NCBI GenBank assembly: GCA_900550375.1
Contig: URRP01000017.1
Location: 1-45,663 of the forward strand
Length of the DNA: 45,663 nucleotides
From: an uncultured Alistipes sp.
GTDB taxonomy: Bacteria; Bacteroidota; Bacteroidia; Bacteroidales; Rikenellaceae
Reading direction: 5' to 3'
The translations under genes were made by a program, and so were the position numbers. This document shows, piece by piece, positions 41,206-45,663 of this stretch. Within the stretch, counting starts at the first letter, position 1; each line of letters opens with the position of its first letter. Below the pieces are notes generated by a model. It was not told the DNA's origin and did no database searches. It saw only the letters and a program-made list of their open reading frames with translations.

Positions 41206-41546
41206 ATGAGCCGTTCATCACACATCGCACCTGCGACCCTTCACCGCATGGAGGAGTTCCGCCAGCAGGGCTACCGGCTGCCGTCCTATCGGGCACTCCG
41301 AACGCCGACCAGATCGAGGGCATCCGCCGCAGCGCGGCGATCAACACCGCCCTGCTCGATTTGCTCGCTTCCGAACTCCGTGAAGGGATGACCTTCACCA
41401 TCGAACCGATGATCAATAGGTGCGGCCGCGAGATCTTCACCGACGACGACGGTTGGACGGTCTGCACCGGCGACGGCCTGCCCTCCGCCCAATGGGAGTC
41501 GATGTTTCAGATTACCGAAACGGGCAATGAGGTGTCGACGTGCTGA
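41206..41546 (+). pseudogene. Methionine aminopeptidase remnant (frameshift plus large internal deletion)
   Basis: Frame 1 from ATG 41206 gives LHRMEEFRQQGYRLPSYRALRTP; a one-base loss near 41303 then moves the match to another frame, QIEGIRRSAAINTALLDLLASE. Directly after this comes the C-terminal part of the enzyme: LREGMTFTIEPMIN, DDGWTVCTGDGLPSAQWE, ITETGNEV and a stop at 41546. Roughly 170 residues of the catalytic core, including most metal ligands, are missing between them. It therefore cannot be active. An intact map gene is expected elsewhere in the genome. It is transcribed away from the pyr promoter. Confidence 0.8.
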
Positions 41547-41586
41547 GAGCCGCCGGCAGCGCCGCCGCACAATGCGTTGCGGCCGG

Positions 41587-42498
41587 TCATCGCGCCGATC
41601 TGATGCAGACGGCGCCGAACTTGCCGCACGCGCCGAAAGTTTCGACGGCTTCGACGGGAAGCATATAATAATAGTACATCGGAACCTCCGCCTCCAGCGA
41701 GAAGGCGTTCGAACGGCACATCCGCAACCACTCCCCGACACTCGACGATGCGCCGTTCAGCTGGATCAGCGGGACACGGTCCGTATAGATGCGTCCGGCG
41801 ACAAGCGGACGCCCGTCGTTCGTTTTCGATGAATCGGTGAAGATGTCGAGCGAACGCAGAATCAGACCGTCAAGGAACTGAAACACCCTGCCGGGTACTT
41901 CGATACCGTCGAGCACATAGCGGGCATCCGGCGAAAGCGGATGCCACAACGCGTCGGGAACTTTGCCCGACCGATCGATACCCCCTGCACGGCGCAGCGA
42001 ATCGTACTCCGCACGCAAGGTATAGGTGCGGATATGCACCGGCAACTTCCGCCGCCGACTGCCATCCAGACTCGAAGCGCTCCATGTATATCCAGCGACA
42101 TTGCCTTGCAGATGCGGCCGTACCCCCTTGCGGCGGTCACGTTCGACGAAGAATTTCAACAGCTGTACCCGTTCGCGCCTCATCGTATCGGCAAGCCGCA
42201 TACGGCGGTTCTTGACACGCACGCGGCGGACGTTCCACAACGTCACCTGCTCGTAGGCCTCTCCGCCCGTCACCCTGCGACGGTTGAGTTTATAAGCAAA
42301 CGGCCATGCGACGGCCGGCTGGCTGCTTGCAGCCGTAGCAGAAGATGTTTCGGCCAGCGTATCGCGCTGCAACTCATCGAAGCGCAGACGGACACGGTCC
42401 TGCGGAAGCTGCTGCGAAGGCTCCTGCGCAGCGGTCTCACCGTAGCCAAAAACGAAACTCGCCGCCGCAACCCATCCGAAAATCCAATTCCGTTTCAT
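41587..42498 (-). CDS. Exported protein of unknown function with TonB-plug-like C-terminus
   Basis: 303 aa. A signal peptide (MKRNWIFGWVAAASFVFGYGETAAQ) is followed by a very basic mid-section (NRRRVTGGEAYEQVTLWNVRRVRVKNRRMR). The last ~60 residues read DRVPLIQLNGASSS ... MLPVEAVETFGACGKFGAVCIRSAR, which recalls the plug domain of SusC/TonB-dependent receptors, where a 'plivldG' strand is followed by 'IesievlK...yG..g..GVi.I..k'. It lacks a beta-barrel. It is a single gene with its own -7 box 17 nt upstream. The plug relation is inferred by eye. Probably periplasmic or outer-membrane-associated. Confidence 0.65.
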   Translation of the reverse strand: MKRNWIFGWVAAASFVFGYGETAAQEPSQQLPQDRVRLRFDELQRDTLAETSSATAASSQPAVAWPFAYKLNRRRVTGGEAYEQVTLWNVRRVRVKNRRMRLADTMRRERVQLLKFFVERDRRKGVRPHLQGNVAGYTWSASSLDGSRRRKLPVHIRTYTLRAEYDSLRRAGGIDRSGKVPDALWHPLSPDARYVLDGIEVPGRVFQFLDGLILRSLDIFTDSSKTNDGRPLVAGRIYTDRVPLIQLNGASSSVGEWLRMCRSNAFSLEAEVPMYYYYMLPVEAVETFGACGKFGAVCIRSAR

Positions 42499-42514
42499 CC
42501 CATCGTCGTTTTTG

Positions 42515-42522
42515 CAAAGATA
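42515..42522 (-). promoter_or_regulatory. -7 box TATCTTTG for the exported 303-aa protein
   Basis: The minus strand reads TATCTTTGC, 17 nt before the ATG at 42498, giving a very short leader. No clear -33 box. Confidence 0.5.
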
Positions 42523-42677
42523 ACCTTTTTAGAAGAAAATTAGGCCGTTCTCTGCCCTATTTCACGACGTGCGCCAACCTATACTGCACGTTTTTCACCA
42601 ATCCGACATACACACAGAACTTTTTTCTATATTTCAGAATTAGAAAGATAATTCGGGGAAAGGAGTTGAAAAAACGG

Positions 42678-42875
42678 ATGAAAGAGATTTATCGAATCCT
42701 TGCAGAGAACAAGGTATTTGAAATATTCCGCACAATATCAGTTAATTACATAGATATATGGAAGCAAAAAGCGGACAACTCTAATGAATTGTCCGCTTTG
42801 GTAGAAGACCGCATAAAATTATCGAATGATTTTGTTGAGGATTTTAACAGAATTATTAACTTTATAAAAAATTAA
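42678..42875 (+). CDS. Small AT-rich hypothetical protein, 65 aa
   Basis: MKEIYRILAENKVFEIFRTI then a charged, mostly helical stretch (DIWKQKADNSNELSALVEDR, LSNDFVEDFNRIINFIKN). AAAGGAG lies about 12 nt upstream of the ATG; the longer open frame upstream runs into GC-rich sequence of different composition. No signal or membrane segment. It ends 11 nt before the next gene, with which it likely forms a two-gene unit. No family is recognised. Base composition is far more AT-rich than the pyr operon, indicating acquisition. Confidence 0.65.
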   Translation: MKEIYRILAENKVFEIFRTISVNYIDIWKQKADNSNELSALVEDRIKLSNDFVEDFNRIINFIKN

Positions 42876-42886
42876 ATTTAAAGAGT

Positions 42887-43762
42887 ATGGAAGACCTCAG
42901 TGATACTATTATAGTAGCAATAATAAGTTCTGCAACAACCATATTAGTATTGATACTAACAGGTGTAAGTCGTTATTTCTTTTTCTTATTTTCTCTGACT
43001 TACAAACTAAAACGAGAATATAATTTTTCTCAAAAGAAAAATATAAAATTAGAACTATCAAGAAGTAAAACCCCACTAATCAAAGCTGCAGAAGAACTCA
43101 ATTATAGATTATGGAATCTATCAAAAAACATAGATAAAGGATGGATTAATGTTGAGCGAGAATCATGGCAAGACCCGAAACGATATTATCTTATAAGTAC
43201 AGTTTATCGTTTTCTTCATTTTATTTATTGGACACTTGAAGCCGAAAAATCAATATATAGTTTTGATTTTGCTCAAGCAGAGAGAGATGACATACAATAC
43301 CTTAAATACATTAAGGCTCTGAAACATTTTTTCTGTGAAAGTGATCTGCTCAAAGAACTTGGGTATGATGGTAGTCATCCTACTCATCATTTTTATAAAG
43401 ACAATCTTTGTAAATACGCAGATTTCATTAGAGACGAGAACAATTCAATCAACTATATGAAATTTGAAGCAAAGTTTATGACCAACTGTTCAGAGATTGA
43501 AGATGTCGTAAAATATATGTCTAGTTTAGAAAATGTTCCTGACAATAAAAACTACAATGTAATAATGGTATTCCACCTTTTCCTTATGTTATTCCTAAAC
43601 AAATATGGACTTGATTATCACCAAACAAATAGAAAAAAATTTAAGACTCTAATACACACAAAATATGCTAATTTAAAAATCAAGAAAGGGATTCTTGCCT
43701 TTATAAAGAGAAATAAAATTGAATCAGAAGCAAAGTGGATTATAGAAGATTTATCTTTATAA
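42887..43762 (+). CDS. Membrane-anchored hypothetical protein, 291 aa
   Basis: An N-terminal membrane segment (TIIVAIISSATTILVLILTG, about residues 7-27, possibly extended by RYFFFLFSLTY) is followed by a lysine- and tyrosine-rich cytoplasmic region that is largely helical (IKLELSRSKTPLIKAAEELNYRLWNLSKNI). No catalytic motif or known family is recognised. Codon use is strongly A/T-biased. It is preceded 11 nt upstream by the 65-aa gene, forming a cassette that ends in a shared hairpin terminator. A role in phage defence or signalling is conceivable from this layout but unsupported by sequence. Confidence 0.75.
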   Translation: MEDLSDTIIVAIISSATTILVLILTGVSRYFFFLFSLTYKLKREYNFSQKKNIKLELSRSKTPLIKAAEELNYRLWNLSKNIDKGWINVERESWQDPKRYYLISTVYRFLHFIYWTLEAEKSIYSFDFAQAERDDIQYLKYIKALKHFFCESDLLKELGYDGSHPTHHFYKDNLCKYADFIRDENNSINYMKFEAKFMTNCSEIEDVVKYMSSLENVPDNKNYNVIMVFHLFLMLFLNKYGLDYHQTNRKKFKTLIHTKYANLKIKKGILAFIKRNKIESEAKWIIEDLSL

Positions 43763-43764
43763 TA

Positions 43765-43792
43765 AATCGGGGCAAGTTCCCCTGCCCCGATT
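43765..43792. terminator. Shared hairpin between convergent genes
   Basis: AATCGGGGCA (43765-43774) pairs with TGCCCCGATT (43783-43792), 8-nt loop. It sits between the stops of the plus-strand 291-aa gene and the minus-strand lipoprotein gene. T-runs are weak on both sides. Confidence 0.65.
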
Positions 43793-43811
43793 CCAAATAA
43801 AAATTACAACT

Positions 43812-44228
43812 CTACTTCGTTCCTTTCACTTTTCCATAGACAGCACCTCCATTTACATAAAATTGTTCTGAAGACAAAAAGTGTCCAGTGAGCAAATTCG
43901 CTATGGAGATTTTATCACCATCCTTGGTGTATCTGAAAGTCCCCATCAAGGAGTAATAAGAACTGCTGTAATTTACCAAGTAGCCATCTTCATATTTCAC
44001 AGGCTTATCTTTAGTCAGAGTTTTATAGGCTACTGTGCCGTCAAACTTGAATTCTAACAAGTCCTCAACCTGATTATAGGAGTAGTTCGGCTTGCCATTT
44101 ACATATTCACCTATATTAGCCCACAGCCCCTCCATATTGGCAGGAGTTCCGCCACTATCATCATCGTCAGAGCAGGCACAAAATCCCATTAAAGAGATAG
44201 CGGTAAAAAGCAAAAATATCTTCTTCAT
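43812..44228 (-). CDS. Small lipoprotein, lipocalin-like
   Basis: 138 aa. A lipoprotein signal peptide (MKKIFLLFTAISLMGFCAC; Cys19 the likely lipidation site) precedes an acidic SDDDDSGG linker. The remainder is a small beta-rich domain: MEGLWANIGEYVNG, DLLEFKFDGTVAYKTL, LMGTFRYTKDGDKISIANLL, alternating strands like the lipocalin-like lipoproteins of Bacteroidales. The relation is by pattern only. It begins 11 nt after the beta-barrel gene, so the two form an operon and may act together at the outer membrane. Confidence 0.75.
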   Translation of the reverse strand: MKKIFLLFTAISLMGFCACSDDDDSGGTPANMEGLWANIGEYVNGKPNYSYNQVEDLLEFKFDGTVAYKTLTKDKPVKYEDGYLVNYSSSYYSLMGTFRYTKDGDKISIANLLTGHFLSSEQFYVNGGAVYGKVKGTK

Positions 44229-44239
44229 GTTATTTGTCT

Positions 44240-44923
44240 TTAGAAATTATATCCAACGGAAAGACCTATACCCCACAAATCGCCATTGAAACCATAGGCA
44301 ATATCAGCTCCTATCAAGTAGTGTTTATAGGTAAAATTAACAGCCAATTTCCCATTGATGACACTACGCGTCCAATTAGCGCCACCATTCAAAACGTCAT
44401 CTGAAAATAAGTCTTTCTTCTCGCTTACAGTTCCTACGGCTTCACCATGTTCATATTTAGTATTTTCTCTATTACATTTTCCCCACACCCCAAAAGCGTA
44501 GGATAATCCGATAGCAGGCTGAAAACCCCAATCGTCCGTAATCCTAATTTTACGTGTAAACATGGCGGGAATTTCCAAATACAGGGCTTTATATTTATTG
44601 CTATATGTATTATATTCTCCTGCGTCATGGTATATACCTTCATGGAAAGTTTCAGCTTTAGCAGAGTTATATTTTACATTAAGACCCGTTTGGAAATACC
44701 ATTTATGACTTTTAGACATTGCAATATCATAGGTTCCCCCAACATGGAACCCAACACCAAATTTATTCGTCATATCCTCAAATAGGTCAGAGGTCAATGT
44801 AGGCTTTGAAAAATTGACACCCGCTCTTACTCCAAAAATATGTTTCGGATTGTTGATTTCTTGCGCATTGGCAACTGACATAAAACAGGCAACTGCTACA
44901 ACTATAAATAAAATACGTTTCAT
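44240..44923 (-). CDS. Outer-membrane beta-barrel protein (PorT/OMP_b-brl-like)
   Basis: 227 aa. A signal peptide (MKRILFIVVAVACFMSVANAQ) is followed by alternating amphipathic strands separated by turns (FGVRAGVNFSKPTL, FGVGFHVGGTYDIAM, WYFQTGLNVKYNSAK, ALYLEIPAMFTRKI, GFQPAIGLSYAFGVWG) and ends in aromatic GLSVGYNF, the usual C-terminal strand of outer-membrane barrels. 'LEIPAMFTRK' is characteristic of the Bacteroidetes outer-membrane beta-barrel families. The cargo or function is unknown. It is co-transcribed with the lipoprotein gene downstream. Confidence 0.85.
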   Translation of the reverse strand: MKRILFIVVAVACFMSVANAQEINNPKHIFGVRAGVNFSKPTLTSDLFEDMTNKFGVGFHVGGTYDIAMSKSHKWYFQTGLNVKYNSAKAETFHEGIYHDAGEYNTYSNKYKALYLEIPAMFTRKIRITDDWGFQPAIGLSYAFGVWGKCNRENTKYEHGEAVGTVSEKKDLFSDDVLNGGANWTRSVINGKLAVNFTYKHYLIGADIAYGFNGDLWGIGLSVGYNF

Positions 44924-45480
44924 AGATTTTTGTTTTATTATTTTTTATTTTCAAGCATAGCCCTAAAGATTGAGAGGTATAGACAAACAAAAAGCGCGGA
45001 CTAATTCGCTAATATTTGGATTCTGCGGTCTTGGACTACCTCACACCCATATATCGGAATAAAGCCCACGCTGGAAAAACAGCATGGGCGTCAAACCTTA
45101 TTCCAATGGGTGTGATTGAGAAAGTGTCCAAGTTTCAGAATCCCCGAAATAAAAGCTAACGCCTTTTATCTTATGTCTTTTAGACTGTTATTTAACCATA
45201 GGCAAATTTCATTTACAAAACAAAAGTAAGTATATTTTGCCACCTATCCAATAGGGATTCAGAAATTAAAATTACCTGTAACATTTTTTTCAACGCTCTA
45301 TTTTTCAGCATCTCATCACCGTAAGCCCCCTTAAACGGATTCAACAAAGGGGTAGGTCTAATAGGCTACATACTGTTTGATGTATGTCCATCGGCTAAAA
45401 AATTATAAAAAAAAAGATTTTTACTACTCTTGACTTTCTTTCTGTTCCTACCTACTATTTATATAGAAAACAGATCAGTT
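44924..45480. other. AT-rich intergenic region with a large palindrome
   Basis: 557 nt with no supported gene. It contains the multi-segment palindrome at 45018-45143, a -7-like TACTTTTG on the minus strand (45228-45221), and a 6-bp hairpin ACATAC/GTATGT (45368-45387). The last 60 nt before 45481 presumably hold the start signals of the final ORF. Confidence 0.5.
45018..45143. repeat. 126-nt multi-segment imperfect palindrome (structured RNA or mobile-DNA site)
   Basis: Five pairs of complementary segments nest in order: GGATTCTG 45018/CAGAATCC 45136; CTTGGAC 45030/GTCCAAG 45126; CACACCCAT 45042/ATGGGTGTG 45106; GGAATAA 45056/TTATTCC 45098; GCCCACGCTG 45064/CAGCATGGGC 45080 (one mismatch). 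The loop is GAAAAA. The segments are separated by short unpaired bulges, giving one long interrupted hairpin. Confidence 0.85.
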
Positions 45481-45663
45481 ATGGAAAATACAAAAAGAGA
45501 GTACCGCGACCTAAGCGATGAAACCAAGCAAAAGATTAGCGCCTCGACCAAAGGCAAACAAAAAAGTGCAAGCCACAAAATCCATATTTCGCAAGCTATG
45601 TTGAAATATTTGGACTTCCAAATTAAATCTGCACAAAAAGTTAAGCACTTTTTCTATTTAGTT
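45481..45663 (+). CDS. NUMOD3-like ORF, cut by the window end
   Basis: Starting at ATG 45481: MENTKREYRDLSDETKQKIS then ASTKGKQKSASHKIHISQAM. The pattern 'LS-ETK-KIS-S-KGK-KS--HK--IS-AM' matches the NUMOD3 DNA-binding motif of GIY-YIG homing endonucleases and of small proteins on Bacteroidales mobile elements. Relatives usually continue KYW, while here the frame gives KYLDFQ; dropping one T of the TATTTGG would restore YW and then stop at 45661, so a frameshift is possible. In the current frame it is open to the last base. Confidence 0.6.
   Translation, partial: MENTKREYRDLSDETKQKISASTKGKQKSASHKIHISQAMLKYLDFQIKSAQKVKHFFYLV

Noticed and set aside
45018..45143. Large palindrome as an integron attC site or retron RNA
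   Set aside because: No attC core pair and no integrase or reverse transcriptase visible in the window; kept only as an unassigned structured element.

Overview
The window reads as a chromosomal segment of a Bacteroidales bacterium, most likely Alistipes (Rikenellaceae). This rests on Bacteroidetes-type promoters (-7 box TAnnTTTG), lipidated beta-helix and fimbrillin-like surface proteins, an ATP-type PEP carboxykinase and the overall gene style. The genus is inferred by eye. The backbone is GC-rich; the last 3 kb is clearly AT-rich.

Layout: (1) 1-8.85 kb, plus strand: three tandem paralogous surface proteins (the first cut by the window edge) sharing an N-terminal lipoprotein module and carrying different beta-helix or GLUG-repeat C-termini. 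(2) 9-15.2 kb: pckA, an unknown 128-aa protein, a fimbrillin-like lipoprotein with a C9 tract preceded by a 47-aa ORF, a secreted phosphodiester glycosidase, and a DUF2721 membrane protein behind a tandemly duplicated promoter module. (3) 15.3-29.8 kb, minus strand: a purine operon in the order purE-purK-purL-(endonuclease/phosphatase family)-purC-purF-purM-purN-purH-[50-aa ORF]-purD-folD. It covers every step from PRPP to IMP except purB. (4) 30.0-41.1 kb, minus strand: a complete UMP operon in the order pyrC-carA-carB-pyrK-pyrD-pyrF-glutaredoxin-GNAT-pyrE-pyrB. (5) 41.2-42.5 kb: a decayed methionine aminopeptidase and a secreted protein with a TonB-plug-like tail. (6) 42.6 kb to the end: an AT-rich, probably acquired island with two unknown proteins, a lipoprotein/beta-barrel pair, a large multi-segment palindrome and the start of a NUMOD3-like ORF.

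The most interesting signal is regulatory. The pyrimidine operon begins with a predicted promoter, a 36-codon ORF whose stop codon lies inside a strong intrinsic terminator, and then pyrC only 10 nt after the U-tract. That is the architecture of pyrBI-type attenuation. The purine operon has a comparable promoter, short ORF and terminator ahead of purE. PyrB also carries a C-terminal four-cysteine domain like the zinc domain of PyrI, with no pyrI gene present, which suggests loss of the allosteric nucleotide-binding domain. No tRNA, rRNA or CRISPR array was seen.
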